DNA of 64,000 bases from Burkholderia oklahomensis C6786 (GCF_000959365.1 NZ_CP009556.1:1116001-1180000), one strand, 5' to 3'; positions 1-8,398 are shown, counted from the first letter of the stretch. Made by a program: numbers and translations. Notes: generated by a model from the sequence alone, not told the origin.

Positions 1-216
1 TCGCCTGTCCGCGGGCGATGCGCGGCGCGAGCGGACGGGCCGCACTGCATCGTTGCGGAATTTTCTAGTGAGTTTGATCAAGGCGGGACGCCGTGCGGTG
101 CAATGCCGCCGGCCGGGCGTTTTCGAACGATGTGCGCTAGCGTTGCGCGGGCCGTCGTGCGTTGCCCGCATCGTCGCGCCGCTCGACACCGCGGCCGACC
201 GCGTGCGCCGGGAAAT

Positions 217-984
217 TCAGTGCCGATCGCCGCGCCACTGCCCGGGCGCGAGTCCGAACCGTTTCGTGAACGCGTGCGTGAACGCGCTCTGATCGGCGAA
301 TCCGACTTCGCCCGCGATATCGGTCAGCGAACGTTTCGGATCCCCTAGCAACACGACCGCGGCGTCGAGCCGCAGCCGTTGCAGATAGCGATGCGGCGTC
401 TCGCCGAATGCGTCGCAAAAGAGCTGATGGAAGCGGCGCATGCCGAAGCCGCAGTGGGCGGCGAGATCGGCGATTCGCAGCGGCTCCGCGAGATGCGCGC
501 GCAGCCAGCGGTCGATCCGCGCGAAGTCGAGCCCGGCGGCCGGCCGCGGCGATGCGCCGCCCAGTTCGCCGACGAGCGCGCCGCAGAGGCGCGCGGCCGC
601 CTGCCAGTGGAAGCGCCGAACCGACGCGACGTCGACGCGCGGCTCGGGCGCGACGCGCGACGCGAGTTCGCCGACGAGCGTCGTGAGGTCCGGATCGATC
701 GACATCGTCTTCGCGCGCTCGAACAGCCGCTCGGGCACCGCGAGCGATCCGAGCGGCAGGTCGAGCACCAGTTGGCTGTTGTCGCCGAGCCCCGCGTATT
801 CGTGCCGCGAGCCGGCCGGAATCAGCCAGGCGGAGCGGCAGTCGATCCGTTCGTCGGCGCCGTCGACCGTCATCGTCATCGAGCCGTCGACACCTAGCAC
901 GATCTGATGGAAGTCGTGCACGTCCGACTCCTGCACGGCGCCGTAGCGGCGCAGCGAGAGCGTCGGCGAAGCGAGGCGGGCCAT
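217..984 (-). CDS. AraC-family transcriptional regulator
   Basis: A 255-residue regulator with the usual two-part layout. Residues about 15-80 look like the small cupin-type sensor domain (histidine- and proline-rich beta segment around DFHQIVLGVDG and WLIPAGSRHEY). The last 100 residues hold two helix-turn-helices: RIADLAAHCGFGMRRFHQLF, then SLTDIAGEVGFADQSAFTHAF with the family ending GLAPGQWR. The second helix-turn-helix is well conserved. It reads away from the FKBP gene, with 48 bases between FKBP stop and its start on the same strand. The ligand and targets are not evident. Confidence in the family is high, in function low. Confidence 0.9.
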   Translation of the reverse strand: MARLASPTLSLRRYGAVQESDVHDFHQIVLGVDGSMTMTVDGADERIDCRSAWLIPAGSRHEYAGLGDNSQLVLDLPLGSLAVPERLFERAKTMSIDPDLTTLVGELASRVAPEPRVDVASVRRFHWQAAARLCGALVGELGGASPRPAAGLDFARIDRWLRAHLAEPLRIADLAAHCGFGMRRFHQLFCDAFGETPHRYLQRLRLDAAVVLLGDPKRSLTDIAGEVGFADQSAFTHAFTKRFGLAPGQWRGDRH

Positions 985-1032
985 GGATGCGGCGACGGTC
1001 GATGGTCGTCTGACGACGGAGCGATGCCGGCG

Positions 1033-1374
1033 TCAGACGTCGAGCAGTTCGACTTCGAACACGAGCGTCGCGTTCGGCGGAATCACGCCGCCCGCGCCGC
1101 GCGCGCCGTAGCCGAGTTGCGGCGGGATCGTCAGACGGCGCACGCCGCCCACCTTCATCCCTTGCACGCCTTCGTCCCAGCCCTTGATGACCATGCCGCC
1201 GCCGAGCACGAACGCGAACGGATCGTTGCGGTCCTTGCTCGAATCGAACTTCTGACCGTCGGTGAGCCAGCCGGTGTAGTGGACGCTCACCGTCTGGCCC
1301 GCGCGCGCCTCGGCGCCCGCGCCTTCGGTCAGGTCTTCGTATTTGAGGCCCGATTCGGTGGTGACGACTGCCAT
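1033..1374 (-). CDS. FKBP-type peptidyl-prolyl isomerase (single domain, Mip-like)
   Basis: A 113-residue stand-alone FKBP domain that should catalyse cis-trans isomerisation of Xaa-Pro bonds. The fold residues are all visible: [41 protein letters not shown] and the C-terminal [13 protein letters not shown]. There is no signal peptide or dimerisation domain, unlike long Mip proteins. It matches closely, with a few substitutions near the N terminus, the small Mip-like FKBP I recall as a virulence factor of B. pseudomallei. That supports assignment to the pseudomallei group. The start is followed upstream by an AG-rich stretch on the coding strand (GGAG about 9 bases away). Confidence 0.95.
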   Translation of the reverse strand: MAVVTTESGLKYEDLTEGAGAEARAGQTVSVHYTGWLTDGQKFDSSKDRNDPFAFVLGGGMVIKGWDEGVQGMKVGGVRRLTIPPQLGYGARGAGGVIPPNATLVFEVELLDV

Positions 1375-1867
1375 GAAATGCTCCTGATGGAAACGAAATG
1401 ATCGCTATTGTAGGGGAGCCGCGCGATCTCGGCCGGATTTCCCGGCGCGCGCGGCTCGACGGCTTTGCGCGATGCGGCCGAAAAGCGCCCCGAGATTGCG
1501 TTTACGAGATAAGGCGATAGCCGGCGCAACCACGCCGAAACGCCCGCCACGCCTGGCTCCGTGGCCCGCCGCCCGGCGCTTTGCGGCCGCCCGCCGTTTG
1601 GAAGGCCGCCACTAACACGCGCCTTGCTTATCCGCGCATCCTCGCCATATTGTTTCAGTTATTAATGTAAAGGTTGGCGGCCGAACTGCGAGCGTGCGGT
1701 GGCCGGCGCCGCGTGACTTGGCGGGGCCGATGGTATGCGGCGGCCGGTGCGCGAGCGACCCGGCGCGAACCGTCGATTTGCGCGAGCCTTTCGCCGGCGC
1801 CGCATGCGACGCCGGCGGGCCCGGCACGCATCGACAACGCCAACGATCGCTCAGATAGGAGACATCG
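1375..1867. other. Intergenic region between divergent FKBP and hydrolase genes
   Basis: About 490 bases with no convincing gene. It must carry the promoters of the FKBP gene (reading left) and of the hydrolase (reading right). A lower-GC patch near 1645-1675 is the only local departure in composition. No repeat or RNA gene is seen. Confidence 0.5.
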
Positions 1868-2776
1868 ATGAATCAATCCGCGAAGTCGACGGACACCGTG
1901 TTCGTCATGCCCGTGCGCCGCGACCTGCGCTTCAATCTGCCGGTCGAGCGCGCGACGAATTGGCACGGGCAGGGCTCGCAGGTCTCGCATTTCTTCAACG
2001 CGCTGTCGCTGCTGTTCCCCGCGGGCGAGCGCTTCTTCATGGATTCGGTGCGCAACTACCGCGACCGGATCGACGATCCCGTGCTGAAGAAGCAGGTGCT
2101 CGGCTTCATCGGTCAGGAAGCGATGCACACGCGCGAGCACATCGAGTACAACGAACTGATGCAGGCGAACCGCCTGCCCGCGCGCAAGCTCGACAAGCGC
2201 GTGTGGAAGGTGCTCGGCTGGATGAAGAAGGTGCTGCCGCATTCGGTGCAGCTCGCGCATACGGTCGCGGCCGAGCACTACACGGCGATGCTCGCGAACT
2301 GGTTGCTGTCCGATCCGGCCGTGTTGGCCGGCTCGCACGAAGGCTACAAGCAGATGTGGCAGTGGCACGCGCTCGAGGAAACCGAGCACAAGGCGGTGTC
2401 GTTCGACGTGTGGAATGCGGTGATGAAGCCTGGTCCGAAGCGCTATCTGATTCGCGTCGGCGTTTTTCTCATGACGACGCTGATGTTCTGGCCGACCGTG
2501 TTCCTGCTGCATACGCGTCTGATTCGTTCGGACCGCTACGCGGATCATCGCGTGCGCGGCCTCTGGCGCGCGGCCAAGCTGCTGTACGGACCGCGCCACG
2601 GGATGTTCCCGAGCATCGCGCGCGAATGGCTGAGCTTCTTCCGGCCGGGCTTCCATCCGTGGGACCACGACAATCGCCATCATCTCAAACGCGTCGACGA
2701 CATCGTCGCGGCGACGCAGGCGCGCGACGCGCAGACGTTGCCGCCGATCGATCTCGACGTCGCGAAGCCGGCGTGA
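1868..2776 (+). CDS. Metal-dependent hydrolase family protein (PF10118-like, di-iron-type motifs)
   Basis: A 302-residue protein of the family annotated as predicted metal-dependent hydrolases. It starts with VRRDLRFNLP and has several ExxH-type pairs spaced through helices: GQEAMHTREH, VAAEHYTAM and ALEETEHKAVSFD. This pattern is typical of a helical di-metal site, so a ferritin-like di-iron centre is plausible. A hydrophobic segment around residues 195-215 (VGVFLMTTLMFWPTVFLL) may be membrane-associated. A clear Shine-Dalgarno (TAGGAGA) lies 8 bases before the ATG. The gene is monocistronic. Family confidence is good; the substrate is unknown. Confidence 0.85.
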   Translation: MNQSAKSTDTVFVMPVRRDLRFNLPVERATNWHGQGSQVSHFFNALSLLFPAGERFFMDSVRNYRDRIDDPVLKKQVLGFIGQEAMHTREHIEYNELMQANRLPARKLDKRVWKVLGWMKKVLPHSVQLAHTVAAEHYTAMLANWLLSDPAVLAGSHEGYKQMWQWHALEETEHKAVSFDVWNAVMKPGPKRYLIRVGVFLMTTLMFWPTVFLLHTRLIRSDRYADHRVRGLWRAAKLLYGPRHGMFPSIAREWLSFFRPGFHPWDHDNRHHLKRVDDIVAATQARDAQTLPPIDLDVAKPA

Positions 2777-3329
2777 GCCGGCGCGATCGGCCGGGCCGCC
2801 GCCCGAGATGGCCGCGCGGCCCACGCATGCCGCACGACGGTCGTTTGTCGTCGGCGGTTCTCCAGGCCGGTCCCGCACGCGCTCGAGGACAATGAGAAGG
2901 ATTCCGCGAGCGCAACACTTTTTTCTCGTCACGCGGCGAAATTTCGACGCTTGACCTTTGCGCACTTGGCCGATTTTGCGCGCCCGCGTCGAAGAACGGG
3001 CGCGCGCGTTTCGCTGGGCGCATGCGGGTGCGGCGCTCGCGGGCACACGTGCGATGTGATCAGGAGGCGCGACATCGCGCGTTGCGAGTTCGGGGTGGTC
3101 GATTCATCCGTTGCTTTCCGGTTTGCCGAAGCCATGACGACCCGCCGCACGCGCGCGATGGCGGCGACGGGAAAGCGCGTTCCGTGATGCGGATTTGCGG
3201 CCGACGCGGGCCGGCGCGCTCGGCGGCTTCGTGCCGTGGCGATGTTGAGCCGGTCTGTCGTTCTTGTGTTTCTCGGTGTCGTCGAGCCATTCGGCGGTGC
3301 TGCGGCCTGTCGACCCGCCGACCCCCGAC

Positions 3330-3371
3330 CCGCCCAAGCCGCCCAAGCCGCCCAAGCCGCCCAAGCCGCCC
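3330..3371. repeat. 9-bp tandem repeat (CCGCCCAAG)n
   Basis: About 4.5 perfect copies of CCGCCCAAG, with two degenerate copies following at about 3382-3396. It is non-coding as far as can be judged. It resembles the short variable-number repeats common in Burkholderia genomes. Confidence 0.85.
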
Positions 3372-3515
3372 GCAGCTCAACTCGCCCAAGCCGCCTCGCC
3401 CGTCCCAAATCGGCTGAATCTTCCCCACCTCATGGCGTCCAGACCCCACCAACCAGCCCAATCCGCAGTTTATTGGGATCCGCCATCATTTTTTCTTGCA
3501 ACGATCCAAAAATGG

Positions 3516-3550
3516 ACTAATCTTGTTAGTAGATTCATTTTGAGACTAAC
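3516..3550. promoter_or_regulatory. Candidate Xre operator upstream of the antitoxin
   Basis: ACTAA and TTAGT form a perfect dyad with a 5-base spacer (3516-3530). A further ACTAA half-site lies at 3545-3549, just before the antitoxin ATG at 3555. The patch is AT-rich. Autoregulation by the antitoxin is usual for this family; the assignment of these bases as the operator is inference. Confidence 0.45.
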
Positions 3551-3554
3551 CGCC

Positions 3555-3974
3555 ATGTCCCATCCCGCTCTGAAGCCGCTCCCGAATCCGCCGGAGGCGA
3601 CGGTCGCGCAAATGTCGGCGGCCGGCCTGCGCGCATTCTTCAACATCGCGCGCGACTGGGATCTGTCGACCGACGAGCAGATCGTCCTGCTGGGCTCGCC
3701 CGGCCGCTCGACGTTCTTCAAATGGAAGGCGTCGCCGCAGACCGCGCGTCTCACGCACGATACGCTCGAGCGCCTGTCGCTCGTGCTCGGCATCTACAAG
3801 GCGCTGCAGATCCTGCTGCCGCAGCCGGCCGCGGCGGACACATGGGTCAAGCGGCCGAACGACGCCGCGCCGTTCAACGGCAAGCGCGCGCTCGACCGGA
3901 TGCTCGCGGGGAACATCAGCGATCTCGTCGCGGTGCGGCAATATCTCGACGCGACGCGAGGCGGATGGGCGTGA
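3555..3974 (+). CDS. Xre/MbcA/ParS-type antitoxin
   Basis: A 139-residue protein with the layout of Xre-type antitoxins paired with RES toxins. It has an N-terminal helical DNA-binding region (AGLRAFFNIARDWDLSTDEQIVLLG, then STFFKWK, which looks like a recognition helix) and a C-terminal MbcA/ParS toxin-binding part. In that part the segment PFNGKRALDRMLAG and the ending VRQYLDATRGGW are characteristic. The ATG at 3555 follows the AT-rich operator region; an upstream in-frame extension would be proline repeat and is rejected. The stop overlaps the toxin gene by 10 bases, so the two are translationally coupled. Confidence 0.88.
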   Translation: MSHPALKPLPNPPEATVAQMSAAGLRAFFNIARDWDLSTDEQIVLLGSPGRSTFFKWKASPQTARLTHDTLERLSLVLGIYKALQILLPQPAAADTWVKRPNDAAPFNGKRALDRMLAGNISDLVAVRQYLDATRGGWA

Positions 3975-4672
3975 ATTTCCCCGAACGGCAGACGGACTGG
4001 CCCACCGCGGCGCTTCACTGGACGCCCGCCTATCGCGTGATTCCCACGCGCTTTCCCGCGATCAACCTGTTCGACCGCGTCGCGTCGGCCGAGGACTTCG
4101 ACGCGCTCTACGCGCTCGAAGCGCTGACCAACGACCGGGTGCGCACCGAAGTCGGCGTGCTCGGTCTCGTGCCGCCCGACGAGCGCCGCTTCGGGCCGGG
4201 CTACGGGCCGATCATGGCGGCGTTCACGCACCTGAATCCGAACGGCAGCCGTTTCTCGGACGGCAGCTATGGCGTGTTCTATTGTGCGCACACGCGCAAT
4301 ACGGCGATCGCGGAGACGCGCTACCACGCGTCGCTGTTCCTGGCCGCGACGAAGGAGCCGCCGATGCGTCAGCAGATGCGTCTCTACACGGTGGTCGCGC
4401 AAGGCGGGGTCGCCGACGTGCGCGCGTGGCGCGAGCGCGATCCGGCGCTCCTCGATCCCGTCGACTATACGGCCGGCCAGGCATTCGGCCATGCGGTGCG
4501 CGATGCGGGCGGCGCGGGCATCGCGTATCCGTCGGTGCGGGATCCGGGCGGCGAGTGTCTCGCGGCGTTCAGGACGACGCTGTTGCGCGATTGCCACCAC
4601 GCCGCGTATCTCGAATACAACTGGAACGGCGCGGCGATCGACGCGGTATTCGAGCTGAATCAGGTCGGCTGA
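3965..4672 (+). CDS. RES-domain toxin (NAD+-degrading type)
   Basis: A 235-residue RES-family protein. The residues that name the family can be placed: Arg24 in YRVIPTR, Glu117 in AIAETRYH and Ser190 in AYPSVRDPGG. The SYGVFYCA segment and AAYLEYNWNGAAI close the fold. Known RES toxins (MbcT, Res) deplete cellular NAD+ by phosphorolysis or hydrolysis; the same role is inferred here. It starts inside the antitoxin gene (ATG at 3965, 10-base overlap), with GAGG just upstream. It appears intact, so the pair is probably functional. Confidence 0.9.
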   Translation: MGVNFPERQTDWPTAALHWTPAYRVIPTRFPAINLFDRVASAEDFDALYALEALTNDRVRTEVGVLGLVPPDERRFGPGYGPIMAAFTHLNPNGSRFSDGSYGVFYCAHTRNTAIAETRYHASLFLAATKEPPMRQQMRLYTVVAQGGVADVRAWRERDPALLDPVDYTAGQAFGHAVRDAGGAGIAYPSVRDPGGECLAAFRTTLLRDCHHAAYLEYNWNGAAIDAVFELNQVG

Positions 4673-4740
4673 GCGCGCGGGCCGGGCACGACGCCGCTCG
4701 GCGGCGGCGCGGCGGCGCGCATCGAGGCAGTCGAATCGCG

Positions 4741-5478
4741 TCAAGGCAGCGGGACGTCGGCCGCGCCCTGGTGGCGCGCGGCCGCGACCGACAGCGACCA
4801 GCATTCGCCGCTCTTCGTGTCGAGCAGCGTGAGCCGGCCCGACGGATCGAACGCGCCGGTGTCGATGAACGTTTGCGCGCCGATGTGCACGACGTCGTGC
4901 ATCGGCGTGTGGCCGCAGTAGGTGGTCGACAGGCCGCTCTGCCGCGCGGCCGGATCGGCGGTGCGCCCGTACGCGAGCTCGCGGCCCCACAGCAGGCGCG
5001 TGATCACGTCCGGCGCGTAGTCGCCGCGGTCGAGATCGGCATCGCTGCCGAAGAATTCCGCATGCAGCACGTTGAAGCGTTCGCCGCCTTCGCCGACGAC
5101 GCGCACGAGCGGCAGCTCGCGCAGCCGCCGTGCGTAGCGCTCGAGCGTCTCGGCGGGCAGATCGGCCGCCCAGTCGCCGCCGATGCGCTGCCAGACGCTC
5201 ATCGGCAGCCTGCCGGCGGCGACCGAGCACAGCACGTCCTCGTGATTGCCGAGCACGCAGTGGAACCACGGGCGGTCGAGCAGCGCGAGCGCCGACTCCG
5301 ACTGCGTGCCGCGGTCGACGAGGTCGCCGACCGAGAACAGCCGGTCCCGCGCCGGATCGAAGCGCACGGTGTGCAGCAGCACGCGCAGCGGGTCGACGCA
5401 GCCGTGCAGATCGCCGACGACGAAATCGCGGCCGGCATGGTTCGCGGTATGGCGACGGATCAGGGGAGCGGTGTCCAT
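4741..5478 (-). CDS. PPP-family metallophosphatase (PrpA/ApaH-like)
   Basis: A 245-residue calcineurin-type phosphoesterase. The metal-binding signature motifs are in order: GDLHGC (residues 22-27), GDLVDRG (about 55) and LGNHED (about 77). A later histidine is in CGHTPM. This set is typical of bacterial Ser/Thr phosphatases and of symmetrical dinucleotide hydrolases; size and motif spacing favour the PrpA type. The gene reads away from the DUF1345 gene, and the intervening sequence contains a pentanucleotide repeat. The substrate is not deducible. Confidence 0.88.
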   Translation of the reverse strand: MDTAPLIRRHTANHAGRDFVVGDLHGCVDPLRVLLHTVRFDPARDRLFSVGDLVDRGTQSESALALLDRPWFHCVLGNHEDVLCSVAAGRLPMSVWQRIGGDWAADLPAETLERYARRLRELPLVRVVGEGGERFNVLHAEFFGSDADLDRGDYAPDVITRLLWGRELAYGRTADPAARQSGLSTTYCGHTPMHDVVHIGAQTFIDTGAFDPSGRLTLLDTKSGECWSLSVAAARHQGAADVPLP

Positions 5479-5538
5479 TCGCCCATCTTAGGACACAGCC
5501 GCGCTTGGCGCAGCGGGACAACATGACGATAATCGCTG

Positions 5539-5575
5539 CGACGCGACGCGACGCGACGCGACGCGACGCGACGCG
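5539..5575. repeat. Pentanucleotide tandem repeat (CGACG)n
   Basis: Seven uninterrupted copies of a 5-base unit (read as CGACG/GACGC) in the 151-base gap between the divergent metallophosphatase and DUF1345 genes. A unit of 5 bases can slip during replication, so the copy number is probably variable between strains and would alter promoter spacing. Confidence 0.9.
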
Positions 5576-5629
5576 CCGCGGCGGCGGCGCGAACTTTCAC
5601 TCGACTTTCGAAGATCCCGGCGAGAAACC

Positions 5630-6283
5630 ATGACGTTCTATCCGCAAGTGCTGCGCAATCGTCCACGCATGGTGATCGCGGTCGCCATCGGCGCCGCGTT
5701 CGGCCTGCTGTTCCCGTACCCGCTGCGGCCGTTCTCGCGCATTCTGATCGGCTGGGATTGCACGATCTGGCTGTATCTCGTGCTGATGTGGGTGAGGATG
5801 GTGCGCGCGCATCATCACAAGGTGCGCGAGATCGCGATGCGCGAAGACGAGAACGCGACGATCGTGCTGACCATCATCTGTTTTGCAACGGTCGCGAGCA
5901 TCGCCGCGATCGTGCTCGAGCTCGTCAGCGTGAAGAGCGTCGGATTCCGTTCGGGCCTCGGGCACTACGCGGTGACGGGCGCGACGATGTTCGGCGCGTG
6001 GTTCCTGATTCCGACGATCTTCACGCTGCACTATGCGCGGCTCTACTATCTGTCGCCGAAGGAGGCGCGCGCGCTGTCGTTTCCGGACCGCGAACTCGAG
6101 CCCGATTATTGGGATTTCCTGTACTTCTCGTTCACGATCGCGGTCGCGTCGCAGACGTCCGACGTGTCGCTGCGCGGTCGGTCGATCCGGCGCGCGGCGC
6201 TCGCGCAGTCGATCCTGTCGTTCTATTTCAACATGGCGGTGCTCGGGCTGTCGGTCAACGTCGCGGCGGGGCTGCTGAGCTGA
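5630..6283 (+). CDS. DUF1345 family membrane protein
   Basis: A 217-residue integral membrane protein with about five hydrophobic segments (around residues 14-32, 40-55, 78-98, 112-132 and 190-215). The sequence EPDYWDFLYFSFTIAVASQTSDV between the fourth and fifth segments is the hallmark of the DUF1345 family. It resembles the pore-loop region of small channel-like proteins. No biochemical function is established for the family. The ATG at 5630 is preceded by CGAGAAACC, a weak ribosome site. It is a single gene. Confidence 0.88.
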   Translation: MTFYPQVLRNRPRMVIAVAIGAAFGLLFPYPLRPFSRILIGWDCTIWLYLVLMWVRMVRAHHHKVREIAMREDENATIVLTIICFATVASIAAIVLELVSVKSVGFRSGLGHYAVTGATMFGAWFLIPTIFTLHYARLYYLSPKEARALSFPDRELEPDYWDFLYFSFTIAVASQTSDVSLRGRSIRRAALAQSILSFYFNMAVLGLSVNVAAGLLS

Positions 6284-6360
6284 AATCGAAGACCCGGATG
6301 GTGCGTGCCGCGTCAGTCGTGCGCATTCGCGCAAATGCCGCGATGCCCGGGCGATTTTCG

Positions 6361-6428
6361 TAATATGCAGTCGATTCCTTGCATTTCCCGGATGCGCTGC
6401 CTAATATGCAGCCAGGAGGCTGCATATG
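6361..6428 (+). promoter_or_regulatory. Repeat and perfect hairpin over the SRPBCC gene start
   Basis: TAATATGCAG occurs as a direct repeat at 6361-6370 and 6402-6411. The second copy continues into a perfect inverted repeat with 10-base arms, ATATGCAGCC (6404-6413) and GGCTGCATAT (6418-6427), with only AGGA in the loop. The ribosome site AGGAGG and the ATG (6426) lie in the loop and 3' arm. It may be the ArsR-type operator, or an RNA hairpin that masks the start; either reading is inference. Confidence 0.7.
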
Positions 6429-6887
6429 AACACATCGACCGATCGTATCGAAAAGCGGATCGTGCTGAACGCGCCGCGCTCACGGGTGTGGCGCGCGCTG
6501 ACGAACGCCGACGAGTTCGGCGCGTGGTTTCGCGTCGATCTGACAGGGCAGGTTTTCGAAGCGGGACGGCGCGTCGAAGGCCGCATCACCTATCCCGGCT
6601 ATGAGCATCTGGTGCTGCAGATGTGGATCGAGCGGATCGAGCCGGAACATCACTTCTCGTATCGCTGGCATCCGGCCGCGGTCGATCCCGCGATCGACTA
6701 CTCGCAGGAGACGCCGACGCTCGTTGCGTTCGAGCTCGCCGACGCCGAAGCCGGCACGCTGCTCACCGTCGTCGAATCGGGCTTCGACAAGCTGCCGATC
6801 GAGCGCCGCGCGGACGCGTTTCGAATGAACAGCGGCGGCTGGGACGAGCAGATGAAGAACATCGCCGCGCATGTCGACGCGCGCTGA
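6426..6887 (+). CDS. SRPBCC (AHSA1-type) domain protein
   Basis: A 153-residue START/Bet v1-like protein. The family signature is clear: RIEKRIVLNAPRSRVWRALTN at the start, the FGAWF segment, and the closing helix with GGWDEQMKNIAAHV. Members bind hydrophobic ligands; many in proteobacteria are cotranscribed with an ArsR-type repressor, exactly as here. The following gene starts 17 bases before this one ends. The start codon is buried in a perfect hairpin (see 6361-6428). Ligand unknown. Confidence 0.9.
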   Translation: MNTSTDRIEKRIVLNAPRSRVWRALTNADEFGAWFRVDLTGQVFEAGRRVEGRITYPGYEHLVLQMWIERIEPEHHFSYRWHPAAVDPAIDYSQETPTLVAFELADAEAGTLLTVVESGFDKLPIERRADAFRMNSGGWDEQMKNIAAHVDAR

Positions 6888-7236
6888 CGGGCGGCCGCCG
6901 CGCGCGCCGCTCAAGCGCACGCAGCTGCGCGATTGCGCGGCGGTGTTCGCCGCGCTCGGCGACGAGACCCGCCTGCGGATCGTCGCCGCGCTGTGCGCGG
7001 GCGCGGCGCTGTCGATCGCGCAGATTACCGCGGGCACCGACATTACGCGACAGTCGGTCACGCAGCATCTGCAGGTGCTCGCGGAGGCGGGGCTCGTGCG
7101 CGACGTGAAGGTCGGGCGCGAGCGGCTGTGGAGCTTCGAGCCTGCGCAGATCGACGCCGCGCGGGCGGCGCTGGAGGCGATCGGGCGGCAGTGGGACCAG
7201 GCGCTGCTGCGGCTCAGGCAGGCCGTCGAAGCATGA
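6871..7236 (+). CDS. ArsR-family transcriptional regulator
   Basis: A 121-residue winged-helix repressor: FAALGDETRLRIVAAL, then the recognition region ITRQSVTQHLQVLAEAGLV and the wing VKVGRERLWSF. No cysteine metal box (ELCVCDL type) is present, so it is unlikely to sense arsenite; it belongs to the ArsR subgroup paired with SRPBCC proteins. It overlaps the SRPBCC gene by 17 bases and probably autoregulates through the palindrome at 6404-6427. It ends 22 bases from the convergent old-yellow-enzyme gene. Confidence 0.92.
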   Translation: MSTRADGRPPRAPLKRTQLRDCAAVFAALGDETRLRIVAALCAGAALSIAQITAGTDITRQSVTQHLQVLAEAGLVRDVKVGRERLWSFEPAQIDAARAALEAIGRQWDQALLRLRQAVEA

Positions 7237-7258
7237 CGGCAGCGCCCGCTCGCCGCGC

Positions 7259-8398
7259 CTACTCGACGCGTCCGGCGACCGGCATCGCGGCTTCGTCCGC
7301 GAGCGTCGGGTAATCGGTGAGCCCGCGCGCGTCGCCGCCGAACAGCGTCTCGCGCCGATGCGCATTCCACGGCGCATTCCGCCGGATCCGCGCGGGCAGA
7401 TCCGGATTCGCGACGAACGGACGCCCGAACGCGATCAGGTCGGCCCAGCCTTCGACGATCGCTTCGCGTGCGCGCTCCGCCGTGTACTTGCCCGCATAGA
7501 TCATCACGCCGCGATAGGCCGCGCGCAGCCGCTGCTTGAACGACGCCGGCATGTGCGGCGCGTCGTCCCAGTCGGCTTCGGCGATGTGGATGTAGCCGAC
7601 GCCGATCTCGTCGAGCAGCTTCACGGCCGCTGTGTACGTCGTCTCGGGATCGGCGTCGACGCAGCCGTTGAGCGTCGTCAGCGGTGCGAGACGAATGCCG
7701 ACGCGCGCGGCGTCGCCGGTGCCTTCGATCAGCGCGCGCGCGACGTCGCCGAGAAAGCGCAGCCGGTTCTCGAGCGAGCCGCCGTATGCGTCGGTTCGCG
7801 TGTTCGCGTTCGAATCGATGAACTGATTGACGAGATAGCCGTTCGCGCCGTGCAGCTCGACACCGTCGAAGCCGGCTTCGATCGCGTTGCGCGCCGCGTC
7901 GCGGAACTGGCGGACGATTTCCGGAATCTCGCCGAGCGTGAGCGCGCGCGGCGTCGATGCCTGAACGAAGCCGGGTGCGCCGCCGTCGCCCGCGACGAAC
8001 ACGCTGACGCCTTCGGCCTGCAGCGCGGACGACGACACCGGCTGCGCGCCGCCGAGGAGGCTCGTGTGGCTCAGCCGCCCGACGTGCCACAGTTGCGCGA
8101 ACATGCGTCCGCCCGCCGCGTGCACGGCGTCGGTGACCTCGCGCCAGCCCGCGATCTGCGCGGGCGTATGGATGCCGGGCGTCCACGCATAGCCCTTCGC
8201 GAGCGGCGCGACGTAGGCGCCTTCGCCGATGATGAGGCCGGCGCTCGCGCGCTGCGCGTAATACGCGGCCATCAATGCGTTCGCCTCGTCGCCGGGCTGC
8301 GTCGCGCGCGAGCGCGTCATCGGCGGCATCACGATGCGGTTCGGCAGGATCAGGCCGCCGAGTTGCAGCGGCTCGAACAGGGGATCGTCTTTCGTCAT
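7259..8398 (-). CDS. Old yellow enzyme-type alkene reductase (FMN)
   Basis: A 379-residue TIM-barrel flavoprotein of the NemA/XenB group, reducing activated C=C bonds or nitro compounds with NAD(P)H. The catalytic pair is visible as His183 and Asn186 in VELHGANGYLVNQFID. PNRIVMPPMTRSRA near the N terminus and AYGGSLENRLRF are further signatures. The ATG at 8398 is preferred over an in-frame extension of 11 residues. It is the third gene of a leftward group (MFS, aldo-keto reductase, this gene), with 69 bases after the aldo-keto reductase start side; a shared LysR control is plausible. Confidence 0.93.
   Translation of the reverse strand: MTKDDPLFEPLQLGGLILPNRIVMPPMTRSRATQPGDEANALMAAYYAQRASAGLIIGEGAYVAPLAKGYAWTPGIHTPAQIAGWREVTDAVHAAGGRMFAQLWHVGRLSHTSLLGGAQPVSSSALQAEGVSVFVAGDGGAPGFVQASTPRALTLGEIPEIVRQFRDAARNAIEAGFDGVELHGANGYLVNQFIDSNANTRTDAYGGSLENRLRFLGDVARALIEGTGDAARVGIRLAPLTTLNGCVDADPETTYTAAVKLLDEIGVGYIHIAEADWDDAPHMPASFKQRLRAAYRGVMIYAGKYTAERAREAIVEGWADLIAFGRPFVANPDLPARIRRNAPWNAHRRETLFGGDARGLTDYPTLADEAAMPVAGRVE

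Larger units (their letters stand above)
2777..3554. other. Long intergenic region upstream of the toxin-antitoxin pair
   Basis: About 780 bases with no supported gene. Open frames here are low-complexity and overlap each other in several frames. The right end becomes AT-rich (3480-3550), in contrast to the surrounding GC, and holds the likely promoter and operator of the following pair. A 9-base tandem repeat lies at 3330-3371. Confidence 0.5.

Noticed and set aside
1..216. Possible gene at the left edge
   Set aside because: Short overlapping frames on both strands, none with a domain or ribosome site; treated as non-coding.
3330..3371. CRISPR-like array
   Set aside because: Units are 9 bases with no spacers; it is a simple tandem repeat.
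3264..3554. A proline-rich N-terminal extension of the antitoxin
   Set aside because: It is the 9-base tandem repeat read through by chance; the AT-rich operator before 3555 fits a start there.
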